Source: Nocardioides scoriae (lineage in GTDB: Bacteria > Actinomycetota > Actinomycetes > Propionibacteriales > Nocardioidaceae). Taken from it: 64,000 nt of DNA. The stretch covers positions 1,798,001 to 1,862,000 of the forward strand of contig NZ_LT629757.1 of assembly GCF_900104965.1 (NCBI RefSeq), in the 5' to 3' direction. The position numbers and the translations under genes were made by a program. The notes under the pieces were generated by a model, which saw only the letters and a program-made list of their open reading frames with translations, was not told where the DNA came from and did not search any database. Below, piece by piece: positions 35,705 to 44,293 of this stretch (position 1 is the stretch's first letter; each line of letters opens with the position of its first letter).

Positions 35705-36598
35705 ATGCCCGAGGGCGACAGCATCGTGCGCGCCGCGCGCAAGCTGCAGGTGCTGAGCGGGCAGCAGCTGGTCCGCAGCGACCTGCGGATCCCGTCGCTG
35801 GCGACCGTCGACCTGCGGGGCGCGACCGTGCTCGAGACGGTGCCGCGCGGGAAGCACCTCCTGGTGCGCCTCGACACCGGGCTGACGCTGCACAGCCACC
35901 TCAAGATGGAGGGCTCCTGGTCGGTGCACCCGGTCGGCGCCCGCTGGCGCAAGCCGTGGCACACCGCCCGGGTCGTGCTGCGCACCCGCGGGACGGAGGC
36001 GGTCGGGTTCTCGCTGCTGCTCGACCTGGTCCGCACGGAGGCCGAGGACCGGCTGGTCGGGCACCTGGGGCCGGACCTGCTCGGCCCCGACTGGGACGCC
36101 GAGGCCGCCGTGGCGCGCCTGGCCGCCCGTCCCGACCGGCCGCTCGGGGAGGCCCTGCTCGACCAGCGGCTGCTCGCCGGGATCGGCAACGTGTTCAAGT
36201 CCGAGGTCTGCTTCGCGGCGGGCGTCGACCCGGCCGACCCCGTGGGCGTGGTCCCCGACCTGGCGGCCGTGGTGGCGGTGGCCAAGCAGCAGCTCGAGGC
36301 CAACCGCGACCGCCCCTTCCGGGTGACGACCGAGGACCCCGTGGCCCTGCGCTCGCGCCCCGGCGCCCGGGGCCGCCGCGACGGGGGACCCGGCGGCGCC
36401 GCCACCACCCAGGGCCGCCGCTACTGGGTCTACGGCCACCGCGGGCCCTGCGCCCGCTGCGGCACCACCGTGCGCCGCAGCGACCAGGGGCCGCGCGGGC
36501 AGGAGCGCTCGACCTACTGGTGCCCGCGCTGCCAGCCCGCCCGTCGGGTCGATCCGGGGCCGGTCGCGACGGGCTCGGCGTCACCGCCGCCCAGGTAG
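35705..36598 (+). CDS. nei: Endonuclease VIII-like DNA glycosylase/AP lyase (Nei2)
   Basis: Removes oxidised pyrimidines and cleaves at abasic sites. The 297-residue protein starts PEGDSIVRAA (catalytic Pro after Met removal, Glu3). It has RGKHLLVRLDTGLTLHSHLKMEGSW, the helix-two-turn-helix LGEALLDQRLLAGIGNVFKSEVCF and a zinc finger CARCGTT...CPRCQ near the C-terminus. A Gly/Arg-rich stretch of ~20 residues (RPGARGRRDGGPGGAA) before the finger is an actinobacterial insertion. ATG 35705 is two bases after lhr. A nine-base gap leads to the next gene. Confidence 0.93.
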   Translation: MPEGDSIVRAARKLQVLSGQQLVRSDLRIPSLATVDLRGATVLETVPRGKHLLVRLDTGLTLHSHLKMEGSWSVHPVGARWRKPWHTARVVLRTRGTEAVGFSLLLDLVRTEAEDRLVGHLGPDLLGPDWDAEAAVARLAARPDRPLGEALLDQRLLAGIGNVFKSEVCFAAGVDPADPVGVVPDLAAVVAVAKQQLEANRDRPFRVTTEDPVALRSRPGARGRRDGGPGGAATTQGRRYWVYGHRGPCARCGTTVRRSDQGPRGQERSTYWCPRCQPARRVDPGPVATGSASPPPR

Positions 36599-36607
36599 GT
36601 TGCCCGC

Positions 36608-38155
36608 GTGACGGCGACCAGCGCGACCAGGACCGACGCGGGCACCACCCCGCACCGACCTCCCCGCGGGCTGCTGGAGCTGATCGTCTTCGTGGTCGGC
36701 ACCGCGAGCCTCGGCGCCGAGATCGCCGCCGCCCGGCTGCTCGCCCCGTGGTTCGGGGCCAGCACCATCGTGTGGGCCAACACCATCGCCATCACCCTGG
36801 TCTCGCTCTCGGTGGGCTACGCCCTCGGCGGCCGGCTGGCCGACCGCAACCCCACCCTGTCGGGCCTGGCCCGCTGGGTGCTGGCCTCCAGCGTCTTCTT
36901 CGCGGCCGTCCCCTTCCTGGCCGCACCCTTCCTCCGGCAGTCGGTGCGCGCCTTCGCGGAGTACTCCGGCGGGCTGTTCCTCGGCTCGCTGGTCGGCGTC
37001 GGCGCCATGATCGCCGTGCCGGTGCTGATGCTCGGCGTGGTCTCGCCGTACGCCGTGCGGCTGAAGGTCGACGCCGTCGAGGACACCGGCAAGACCGCGG
37101 GCCGGCTCTACGCCATCGGCACCATCGGCAGCCTCACCGGCACCTTCGGCGCCACCCTGGTCCTGATCCCCCTGGTCGGCAGCCAGCGGACCTTCCTCGT
37201 GTTCTCGCTGCTGCTGGCGCTGGTCTCCGTGCCGGCGCTGCGTGGCCCCGCCCGGGTGCTCGGCATCGTGGTCACCACCGCCATCGCGCTGCTGATCGTG
37301 GTGCCCCCGGGCACGACCAAGACCGTCACCGACGCCGGCCGCGTGATCGACGAGGCCGAGACGGAGTACCAGTACGCCCGCGTCATCGAGTCCGACACCG
37401 GCACCCGGGTGCTCGAGCTCAACGAGGGCCAGGCCATCCACTCCATCTACCGGCCTGACGACTACCTGTTCGGCGGCTACTGGGACGCCATGCTCGTGGC
37501 CGGGTTCGCCAGCGACACCCGCCCGACCGACGTCGCGATCCTCGGCAACGCCGGCGGCACCGTGGCCCGCGGGCTGACCCACTACTTCCCCGACGTCCGG
37601 GTCGACGGCGTCGAGCTCGACGACAAGGTGAGCGAGATCGGCCGCGAGTACTTCGGGATGACCAGCGACCGGATCACCACCCACACCGCCGACGCACGGC
37701 CGTGGCTGCAGCAGAGCGACCGCACCTTCGACAACATCATGCTCGACGCCTACCGGCAGCCCTACATCCCGGCGTACCTGACCACCCGGGAGTTCTTCGA
37801 GGTCACCCGGGCCCGCCTGAACCCCGGCGGCACCGTCACCGTCAACGTCGGGCACGTGCCCGGCAACGACCGCCTCGAGAAGGTCCTGACCGCCACCATG
37901 CGCGCGGTCTACGGCGAGGCCAACGTGTGGCGCGACCCGGTCGACGACACCAACACCGTGCTGCTGGCCACCACCTCCGACGCCGACCCCCGCGAGCAGC
38001 TGCGGGAGGCGGACCTGCCCGCCGACGTCCGGCCGGTGGCCGACACCGCCGCCGACCGGCTCGAGCCCGGCCTCGACGGCGGCCCCGTCTACACCGACGA
38101 CCGCGCCCCGGTGGAGTGGCTGATCGACGCGTCGTTCGCCGCCGTGGCGGAGTAG
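36608..38155 (+). CDS. Membrane-fused spermidine synthase-like protein
   Basis: A 515-residue protein. About seven helices (residues ~20-235), beginning GLLELIVFVVGTASLGAEIAAARLLAPWFGAS, are followed by an aminopropyltransferase-like domain. That domain has LELNEGQAIHSIYRPDDYLFGGYWDAML, nucleotide site VAILGNAGGTVARGL, the acidic strand VDGVELDDKVSEIGREYFGM, then FDNIMLDAYRQPYIPAYLTTREFF. The canonical GGGDG motif is altered to GNAGGT, so polyamine synthesis is uncertain. Such fused proteins are widespread in actinobacteria and of unproven function. GTG 36608, nine bases after nei, probably within the lhr-nei transcript. Confidence 0.82.
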   Translation: MTATSATRTDAGTTPHRPPRGLLELIVFVVGTASLGAEIAAARLLAPWFGASTIVWANTIAITLVSLSVGYALGGRLADRNPTLSGLARWVLASSVFFAAVPFLAAPFLRQSVRAFAEYSGGLFLGSLVGVGAMIAVPVLMLGVVSPYAVRLKVDAVEDTGKTAGRLYAIGTIGSLTGTFGATLVLIPLVGSQRTFLVFSLLLALVSVPALRGPARVLGIVVTTAIALLIVVPPGTTKTVTDAGRVIDEAETEYQYARVIESDTGTRVLELNEGQAIHSIYRPDDYLFGGYWDAMLVAGFASDTRPTDVAILGNAGGTVARGLTHYFPDVRVDGVELDDKVSEIGREYFGMTSDRITTHTADARPWLQQSDRTFDNIMLDAYRQPYIPAYLTTREFFEVTRARLNPGGTVTVNVGHVPGNDRLEKVLTATMRAVYGEANVWRDPVDDTNTVLLATTSDADPREQLREADLPADVRPVADTAADRLEPGLDGGPVYTDDRAPVEWLIDASFAAVAE

Positions 38156-38237
38156 GACTTCCGGACCCGACGGCCCGGTGCGGTCTCGCTCCGCGGCGGG
38201 TCGTGACGCGGGGCCCCGGGGTGCGCACAATGTCCCC

Positions 38238-39302
38238 GTGGATCCCGAGCGCCTCCCCGAGCCCGACGACCTGTGGTGGTCGTGGGTCGCGCTCGCCGTC
38301 CTCCAGCGCGCCCTCGGCCCGACCCCTCCCGACGGGTCACGCTGCGGGTTCGACCCCGAGCACCGCGTCGTGCGCCTCGACCTGGCCGACGGCTCCTGGC
38401 TCCGGCTGCAGCGCTCGCTGCGGCGGCACGTGCTGTGGGGCCGGTCGGCCGACGCTCCCCCGGCCCCGCCCGACGCCCGCCGCGACGCCCCCGCCTGGGC
38501 GCTGAGCGGCGCGACCGAGGAGGGCCGCCCGACCTTCCTGGCCTGGCACGCCCACGGCGAGTGGGACTCCGCGGTGACCGTGGCCGACCCGGGCGTCGAG
38601 CAGCTGCTGCGGCCGCTGCTCAGCGTCGACCCCCGGCTGGCCTCCCGGGTGGCCGCCGGCACGCTGTCGGCCGACGGCCTCGAGGCGCACCTGTCGCGCC
38701 CGGCCCGGCCCCGCGACGTGCGCGCGGCGCTCGACCTGGCCCGCGCTGCCGCCTCGCCGGCCCCGCTGCTGGCGCCGGGCGCCGTCGCGGTGCGGCTGCG
38801 CGACCAGGTCCACCGCCAGATGCGAGAGGCCCCCGAGGCCGACCGGATGCTGATGCAGCGGCCGCCGTCGGTGGTCCGTTGGGCCGCCGTCCACGGCCCC
38901 GCCACCCCCTACGAGTACGCCGTGATGGTGCGCCGGGAGCAGCTGGTCCCGGCCGTCGACAGCACCCGCCTGCCCGCCACCGCCCGGCGCTCGCTGATGA
39001 CCGTGCTGCAGCTGCTGCGCGGCGAGGAGTCGGCCGCCGACCACGGCGCCTGGCTGTTCGCCCGGGTCGTCTCCGACGGCGTCGTGGTCGACTTCGACCG
39101 GTGCTTCGACGGCTGGCCGTCGTGGTGGCGCGCGACCCACCCCTCGCAGGGCCCGGCCCTCGGCGACCTCACCTGGGAGATGCAGCAGCGCACCCCCGCC
39201 TGGCGCCCGACCTGGGCCTCGCTGCTGCCCGCCGGCGAGACCGCCGACCCGGCGGCCTCCGCCGACGCCACCTCGGCGTCGGGCCGCGGCCACGACTCCT
39301 GA
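38238..39302 (+). CDS. Hypothetical protein, no recognised family
   Basis: A 354-residue soluble protein beginning at GTG 38238 (DPERLPEPDDLWWSWVALAVLQRALG). It has no signal peptide or membrane helix. Noticeable are an HAHGEWDS segment near residue 110, a helical Arg-rich middle (ARPRDVRAALDLARAA), WAAVHGPATPYEYAVMVRREQLVP, and a Trp-rich region CFDGWPSWWRATHPSQGPALGDLTWEMQQRTPAW. The C-terminal 20 residues are low complexity. The WW/YE pattern is reminiscent of proteins with a globular ligand-binding fold, but nothing can be named. It converges with the response regulator gene, six bases between stops. Confidence 0.65.
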   Translation: MDPERLPEPDDLWWSWVALAVLQRALGPTPPDGSRCGFDPEHRVVRLDLADGSWLRLQRSLRRHVLWGRSADAPPAPPDARRDAPAWALSGATEEGRPTFLAWHAHGEWDSAVTVADPGVEQLLRPLLSVDPRLASRVAAGTLSADGLEAHLSRPARPRDVRAALDLARAAASPAPLLAPGAVAVRLRDQVHRQMREAPEADRMLMQRPPSVVRWAAVHGPATPYEYAVMVRREQLVPAVDSTRLPATARRSLMTVLQLLRGEESAADHGAWLFARVVSDGVVVDFDRCFDGWPSWWRATHPSQGPALGDLTWEMQQRTPAWRPTWASLLPAGETADPAASADATSASGRGHDS

Positions 39303-39308
39303 GGCCCG

Positions 39309-39965
39309 CTAGAGCAGGCGGCGGTCGGAGGCCCAGCGGGTGAGCTCGTGGCGCGAGGAGAGCTGGAGCTTGCGCAGCACCGACGACATGTGGGTCTCGA
39401 CGGTCTTGGTGGAGATGAACAGCTCGGCGCCGACCTCCTTGTAGGAGTAGCCCCGGGCGATCAGGCGCATCACCTCGCGCTCGCGCTCGGTGAGCCGGTC
39501 GAGGTCGGTGTCGACCGCGGCGACCTCGATGGTGCCGGCGAAGGCGTCGAGGACGAACCCGGCCAGGCGGGGCGAGAACACCGCGTCCCCCGAGGCCACC
39601 CGGTCGATGGCCGCCACCAGCTCGGGCCCGGTGATCGTCTTGGTGACGTAGCCGCGCGCGCCGGCGCGGATGGTGCCGATCACGTCCTCGGCCGCGTCGG
39701 AGACCGACAGCGCCAGGAAGCGGGTGGTGGTCTCCCCGTCGGGGTGCGGCGCCAGGGCCGCGCGCCGCATCACCTCGGCCCCGCCGCCGCCCGGCAGGTG
39801 CACGTCGAGCAGCACCACGTCGGGGCGGTGGGCGAGCACGGCGGCGACCGCCTCGTCGACGTCGGCCGCCTCGGCCACCACGGTGACGCTGGCGCCCAGC
39901 TCGGCGCGCACGCCCGAGCGGAACATGGCGTGGTCGTCGACGATCACGACGGTGCGGGTGCTCAC
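39309..39965 (-). CDS. NarL/LuxR-type response regulator
   Basis: A 218-residue two-component regulator. The receiver domain has VVIVDDHAMFRSGV (acidic pair), the phosphorylation site VVLLDVHLPGGGG with Asp near residue 54, and RGYVTKTI with the conserved Lys. The C-terminal LuxR DNA-binding domain starts LDRLTEREREVMRLIARGYSYKEVGAELFISTKTVETHMSSVLRKLQ. ATG 39965 overlaps the kinase gene's stop by four bases (ATGA). The kinase and two divergent PspC genes suggest control of envelope stress genes. Confidence 0.95.
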   Translation of the reverse strand: MSTRTVVIVDDHAMFRSGVRAELGASVTVVAEAADVDEAVAAVLAHRPDVVLLDVHLPGGGGAEVMRRAALAPHPDGETTTRFLALSVSDAAEDVIGTIRAGARGYVTKTITGPELVAAIDRVASGDAVFSPRLAGFVLDAFAGTIEVAAVDTDLDRLTEREREVMRLIARGYSYKEVGAELFISTKTVETHMSSVLRKLQLSSRHELTRWASDRRLL

Positions 39966-41299
39966 GAGCCCTCCTGGGGCGTACGACGGGCCTCGGGGCC
40001 GGTGGGACCGGTCGGGGACGACCGGGGCATGGACAGCCGGACCTCGGTGCCGCGGCCGGGGGTGCTGCGGACCTCGGCGTCGCCGCCGTGGCGGGTCATC
40101 CGGCCCACGATGCTGCTGCGCAGGCCCTGCCGGTCCTCGGGGACGCGGTCGGGGTCGAACCCCTGGCCGCGGTCGCGCACGAACACCTCGAGGGCGGCGG
40201 GCGTGGCCTCGGCGTAGACGTCGACGGCACCGGCGCCCGAGTGCCGGGCCGCGTTGACCATCGCCTCGCGGGCGGCCAGCACCAGCGGCCGGTCGCGCTC
40301 GGTCAGCTCGACGTCACCGACGCAGACCACGTCGACGGGCACGCCGTGGGCGTCCTCGACCTCGGCAGCGACCTCGCGCACGGCGCTGGTCAGGGTGGTG
40401 GGGCCGACCTCGTCGCTGGAGAACAGCCACGACCGCAGGTCCCGCTCCTGGGCGCGGGCGAGCCGGGCGACAGTGGCGGGGTCCGACGCCGAGCGCTGGA
40501 TCAGGGCGAGCGTCTGCAGCACCGAGTCGTGCAGGTGGGCGGCCACGTCGGAGCGCTCCTCCGAGCGCACCCGGGCCTCGCGCTCCTCGCTGAGGTCGGA
40601 GGACAGCCGCAGCAGCCACGGCCCGAGCATCAGCCCGATGCCGACGATGGCGACCGCGGCGGCCACCCCGACGTCGAGCGCGACCGAGAGGCTGCCCGAG
40701 CGGAGCCCGAACACGACGACGGCCGAGATCAGCAGCAGCACCCCGACCGCGATCCGCAGCCAGGCCGTCCAGCCGCCGTCGCCGACCAGGGCCCGCACCG
40801 GGTTGATCCGCGCGCCCTCGTGGCGCCACCGGTCGCGCTGCGCCCGGTCGGCCTGCACCCACAGCACGGCGATGCCGCCGGCGCCGATCACCAGCGGCGC
40901 GACGGCCAGCGTGCGCCCCGTCAGCAGCGTGATCGCCAGCAGCACGCCCAGGGCGATCGCGCCCACCGCCACGAGCGGGCCGTGGTCGACCAGGCGGCGG
41001 GCCCGGCTCGTCGTACGACGTCCCTGGCGGGTGGCCGCGTCGCCCCCGGGGGTGCCGGGGGCGGCGAACCGCTGGGCCGGCAGCACCAGCCACAGGCCGG
41101 CGTACAGCACCGCGCCGAAGCCGCCGCACGCGACGAGCACGAGCAGCGCCGCCCGCACCCCCACGGTCGGCAGGCCCAGGTGGCGGGCCAGGCCGGAGGC
41201 GACACCGCCCAGGACGGCGTCCTCGGTGGCGCGGTGCGCCCGCCGCGGGACGTACGCCGCCGGGCCGGGCGCGGCGACGGGGGGTGGAGGACTCGTCAT
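39962..41299 (-). CDS. Sensor histidine kinase with N-terminal PspC domain
   Basis: A 445-residue membrane kinase. Residues ~20-77 are a PspC domain ([49 protein letters not shown]), followed by about four more helices and a short coiled segment (SEEREARVRSEERSDVAAHLHDSVLQTLALIQRSA) holding the phospho-His of the NarX-type kinases near residue 250. The HATPase has VLAAREAMVNAARHSGAG and RDRGQGFD. The PspC domain directly fused to a kinase suggests that membrane perturbation is sensed by PspC. ATG 41299; the frame is open further upstream without family similarity. Confidence 0.93.
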   Translation of the reverse strand: MTSPPPPVAAPGPAAYVPRRAHRATEDAVLGGVASGLARHLGLPTVGVRAALLVLVACGGFGAVLYAGLWLVLPAQRFAAPGTPGGDAATRQGRRTTSRARRLVDHGPLVAVGAIALGVLLAITLLTGRTLAVAPLVIGAGGIAVLWVQADRAQRDRWRHEGARINPVRALVGDGGWTAWLRIAVGVLLLISAVVVFGLRSGSLSVALDVGVAAAVAIVGIGLMLGPWLLRLSSDLSEEREARVRSEERSDVAAHLHDSVLQTLALIQRSASDPATVARLARAQERDLRSWLFSSDEVGPTTLTSAVREVAAEVEDAHGVPVDVVCVGDVELTERDRPLVLAAREAMVNAARHSGAGAVDVYAEATPAALEVFVRDRGQGFDPDRVPEDRQGLRSSIVGRMTRHGGDAEVRSTPGRGTEVRLSMPRSSPTGPTGPEARRTPQEGS

Positions 41300-41413
41300 G
41301 GCACCCCCATCGTGGCACCCCACGACCCCGAGGCGCCTCAGGCGGGACCCCGACCCCGACCCCGGCAGGACCAGGGTCGTCCCCGATACCGCGACGGGCC
41401 CCGCGCGACCACG

Positions 41414-42700
41414 ATGGTGGACATGGACGAGCAGACGAGCACCACCACGACCCCCCCGGACCAGCCCCCGGCCACCGGCGAGCACCGCCACGTCGGCAGC
41501 GACCGGGTCCGCGACCTCGGGCAGCTGCGCCGCACGACCGGCGACCGCTACCTCGGCGGCGTCGCCGGCGGCATCGGCCGCCACTTCGACGTCGACCCCA
41601 CCGTGGTCCGCGTGGTGCTCGCCGTCGCCGCCCTGTTCGGCGGCGCCGGGCTGATCGTCTACGTCGCGGCGTGGATCTTCGTCCCCGAGGACGGCCGCGA
41701 CCGAGCGGCGCTCGAGATCGGCCCCGACGGCCGCCGGGCGATGCTGCTCGCGGCCGGCCTGCTGGCCGTGCTGATCGTGCTGGGCACGCCCTTCGCCGAC
41801 AACGGCTGGGGCCTGACCTTCCCGCTGCCCCTCATCGTGGTCGGGCTGGTCGTGGTGGCCCTGGTGAGCGCCTACCGGCAGCGCAGCGACCGCGGCGCCC
41901 CGGTGCCGCCCGCGCCGTGGCCGGCCGCCCCGGTCGCCGGGCAGCCCGGCCCCACCCAGTCGTCCACCCAGGCCTCCACCCAGGCCTCCGCCCGGGCGTC
42001 GGGCGCCTCGTGGACCCCGCCGCCCGCACGGCCCACCCCGCCCCAGCCCTTCGTCGCACCCCCGCCGCCGCGCGCCCGCCGCACCGGCCCGCTGCTGTTC
42101 TGGCCCACCGTGGCGCTGGTGGCGATCGCGCTCGGCGTCCTCGGCATCGTCGACGTCGACGGGTCGGTCCTGGTCTCGGCGTACGCCGCCCTGGCGCTCG
42201 GCGTCGTTGCCGTGATGCTGCTGGTCGGCGCCTTCGTCGGCCGGCCCGGCGGCCTCGTCGCCCTCGGCCTGGCGGCGACCCTGGCGCTCGGGGTCACCAG
42301 CATCGTCGACGCCGCCGGCGGCTCGACGGTCCGCTCGGACGAGACCTACGTGGCGCCGACCGACGGGGGCGCCGTGCGATCGGCGTACACCGACGGCAAC
42401 GGCCGCTTCACCCTCGACCTGCGTGACCTGCCCGACCCCGCCGCCCTCGACGGCCGCACCGTCCGCGTCGACGTCGGCGTCGGCGAGGCCCGGGTGCTGC
42501 TCCCCGAGGGCGTGGTCGCCCGCGTCGACGCCGAGGTGGCGTACGCCGGCAGCATCTCGGTCGACGGCCAGCTCGCCGAGGGCGTCAACCCCACCCTGCG
42601 GCGCACCCTGGGCGGGAGCGGCGCGACCGGTGACGGCGCCCCGGTGATGGACCTCGAGGTCGACGCGCGCGCCGGCCAGATCACGGTCGAGAACGGCTGA
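41414..42700 (+). CDS. PspC-domain membrane protein with C-terminal LiaF/DUF-type domain
   Basis: A 428-residue protein. PspC domain (residues ~35-90): TGDRYLGGVAGGIGRHFDVDPTVVRVVLAVAALFGGAGLIVYVAAWIFVPEDGR. Two more helices, a Pro/Ser/Thr/Gln linker with STQAS repeats, three helices, then a ~125-residue outer beta domain (RTVRVDVGVGEARVLLPEGVVARVDAEVAYAGSISVDG) like those of LiaF-type and adhesin-like DUF proteins. ATG 41414 or 41423. It is divergent from the PspC kinase and shares the 114-base promoter region, which holds the palindrome GAGGCGCCTC (41330-41339). Probably an envelope stress partner of the kinase. Confidence 0.85.
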   Translation: MVDMDEQTSTTTTPPDQPPATGEHRHVGSDRVRDLGQLRRTTGDRYLGGVAGGIGRHFDVDPTVVRVVLAVAALFGGAGLIVYVAAWIFVPEDGRDRAALEIGPDGRRAMLLAAGLLAVLIVLGTPFADNGWGLTFPLPLIVVGLVVVALVSAYRQRSDRGAPVPPAPWPAAPVAGQPGPTQSSTQASTQASARASGASWTPPPARPTPPQPFVAPPPPRARRTGPLLFWPTVALVAIALGVLGIVDVDGSVLVSAYAALALGVVAVMLLVGAFVGRPGGLVALGLAATLALGVTSIVDAAGGSTVRSDETYVAPTDGGAVRSAYTDGNGRFTLDLRDLPDPAALDGRTVRVDVGVGEARVLLPEGVVARVDAEVAYAGSISVDGQLAEGVNPTLRRTLGGSGATGDGAPVMDLEVDARAGQITVENG

Positions 42701-42762
42701 GCACCGTGACCTCGACGAGCCCCACGAGCCCGACCCACCCCACCACCCCGAGGAGCACCCCC

Positions 42763-43164
42763 ATGGACGAGCGCACGGACCGGCCCCCGCAGGACCGCAC
42801 GGTCAAGGTCCCCCACCTGGTGATGGCGCTGCTCTTCCTCGGCACCGTCGCCGTGTGGGCCCTGGTCGCCGGCGACGCCATCGGCGCCGACGAGGTCGCC
42901 TTCCTGGTGCCCGGCGTCCTGGTCGCCGCCGGCGTCCTGGGCCTGCTGGCCAGCCTCGCCAGCGGCCGCAACCGGCGCCGCCGCCAGGCGCTGCCCCCCA
43001 CCCCCGCCGCCCCGGCCACCGAGGACCGGCGCGACGACGACCCGTGGGACGAGCCCGACCGGCACGACGACCTGCACGACGACCTGCACGACGACCTGGA
43101 GCACACCGCTCCCCTGACCCCCACGCGCACCCTCCCCACCCAGCAGCCCGAGGAGCACCGATGA
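42763..43164 (+). CDS. Two-helix membrane protein with acidic tail
   Basis: A 133-residue protein. Two hydrophobic segments (VPHLVMALLFLGTVAVWALVA and AFLVPGVLVAAGVLGLLASLA) are followed by an Arg cluster and an Asp/His-rich tail with three tandem HDDL units. ATG 42763 is chosen because GAGGAGCACC precedes it at ideal spacing; the alternative GTG at 42706 adds only a Thr/Pro/Ser-rich segment. Its stop overlaps the following PspC gene by four bases (ATGA), and that gene uses the same GAGGAGCACC ribosome site. No family is recognised; position places it in the PspC module. Confidence 0.72.
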   Translation: MDERTDRPPQDRTVKVPHLVMALLFLGTVAVWALVAGDAIGADEVAFLVPGVLVAAGVLGLLASLASGRNRRRRQALPPTPAAPATEDRRDDDPWDEPDRHDDLHDDLHDDLEHTAPLTPTRTLPTQQPEEHR

Positions 43165-43379
43165 CCGAGCCGTTCCAGACCCAGCCCCAGCAGCCCTCCT
43201 ACCGCCGCCTCACCCGCGCCCCGGGCGGCCCCGTCTCCGGGGTGTGCGGCGGCGTCGCGGCGTACGCCGGCATCGACCCGCTGGTGGTCCGCGTGCTGAC
43301 GGCGATCGCCGTCCTGGTCACCTTCCCGGTGGGCGCGATCGTCTACGTCGTGCTCTGGGCGGTGCTGCCCCGCTCCTGA
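43161..43379 (+). CDS. Small PspC-domain protein
   Basis: A 72-residue protein consisting almost only of a PspC domain: YRRLTRAPGGPVSGVCGGVAAYAGIDPLVVRVLTAIAVLVTFPVGAIVYVVLWAVLPRS. It has one long or two short membrane helices. PspC proteins act at the inner membrane in phage-shock/envelope stress responses. ATG 43161 overlaps the preceding stop. It is the third PspC copy in this locus (kinase, large protein, small protein) and is only one base from the convergent MerR gene's stop. Confidence 0.88.
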   Translation: MTEPFQTQPQQPSYRRLTRAPGGPVSGVCGGVAAYAGIDPLVVRVLTAIAVLVTFPVGAIVYVVLWAVLPRS

Positions 43380-43380
43380 G

Positions 43381-44166
43381 TCAGTCGCGGCCGTCGGGTG
43401 CGCCCGACGTGCGGGACAGCGACCGGGTGATGACGTCGTTGGCCGCCCGCTGGAAGCCCGCCACCACCGCCTCGAGGGTCAGCTGGCGCAGCCGCGCCAT
43501 GGTCTGCTCGAAGGCGGCGGTGTCGGCCCCGGTGTGCTCGCGGCCGCGGAACGGCTTGAGCACCCGCTGGCGCAGGATCAGGGTGAGCTCGTCGGCCAGC
43601 GACTCCATGTGGCGGTTGATGGCCTCGGAGGCCTCCTCCATCGAGTCGGTGGGCAGGTCGAGGTCGGCCATCTGCAGCACCACGTCGAAGGCCGGGAGCA
43701 GCTCGAAGTGGTCTCCCGAGGCCCGGACGGCGTAGATCTTCTGGAGCCGGGTCAGGTCCTCGTCGCTGAGCGACCGCCCCGCACGCGCCTCGAGCTGGCG
43801 CCGGGTCAGCACCTCGTGGGCGCCACCGCCCCACGAGGTGAGCATCGCCCGCTGCAGCGCGAGGTCCTCGACGCCGGCGTCGGCCGGCAGCCCGCCGAGG
43901 TACTTCTCGATCGCCGACAGCGTGAACCCGTGGTCCTGGAGGGCACGGATCAGCTCGAGCCGGGCGCGGTGCTCCTGGGTGTAGTAAGCCATCCGGCCGC
44001 GACGCGTCGGGGCCGGGAGCAGCCCGAGGCCGGCGTAGTAGCGCGTGGTCCGCACGGTCAGCCCGGTCGCGGCCGCCAGCTCGTCCACCGTGTAGACGGC
44101 GTCGGCCGTCGCGGTGGGACCGCCCTGCTCGGCCGGACCGGCGGGATCGGGGGCTGCTGCGCTCAC
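43381..44166 (-). CDS. MerR-family transcriptional regulator
   Basis: A 261-residue regulator. The MerR winged helix occupies about residues 22-92 (YTVDELAAATGLTVRTTRYYAGLGLLPAPTRRGRMAYYTQEHRARLELIRALQDHGFTLSAIEKYLG). A ~165-residue helical effector domain is much larger than in metal-sensing MerR proteins and without Cys motifs, suggesting an organic ligand such as an acyl-CoA. GTG 44166 is chosen because the upstream in-frame stretch lies over the palindromic operator. It is divergent from the acyl-CoA dehydrogenase gene, its likely target. Confidence 0.88.
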   Translation of the reverse strand: MSAAAPDPAGPAEQGGPTATADAVYTVDELAAATGLTVRTTRYYAGLGLLPAPTRRGRMAYYTQEHRARLELIRALQDHGFTLSAIEKYLGGLPADAGVEDLALQRAMLTSWGGGAHEVLTRRQLEARAGRSLSDEDLTRLQKIYAVRASGDHFELLPAFDVVLQMADLDLPTDSMEEASEAINRHMESLADELTLILRQRVLKPFRGREHTGADTAAFEQTMARLRQLTLEAVVAGFQRAANDVITRSLSRTSGAPDGRD

Positions 44167-44176
44167 CGCACCACTG

Positions 44177-44249
44177 TGCCAGTGGCACTGGCAGCATCGC
44201 GACCCGGCTCGCTGAGGCTTGTTCGATGCCACATCTGCTGTAACAGTAG
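44177..44249. promoter_or_regulatory. Palindromic sites between MerR regulator and acyl-CoA dehydrogenase
   Basis: TGCCAGTG-G-CACTGGCA (44177-44193) is a perfect 8-1-8 palindrome ten bases from the regulator start. CTGCTGTAACAGTAG (44235-44249) is a near-palindrome nearer the dehydrogenase, in an AT-richer island. Both are plausible binding sites for the MerR-type dimer in a shared promoter region. Confidence 0.5.
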
Positions 44250-44293
44250 GGCTGTCAGTGATCGAGCTCCCCCGTCCCACCTGCGAGGACCCC

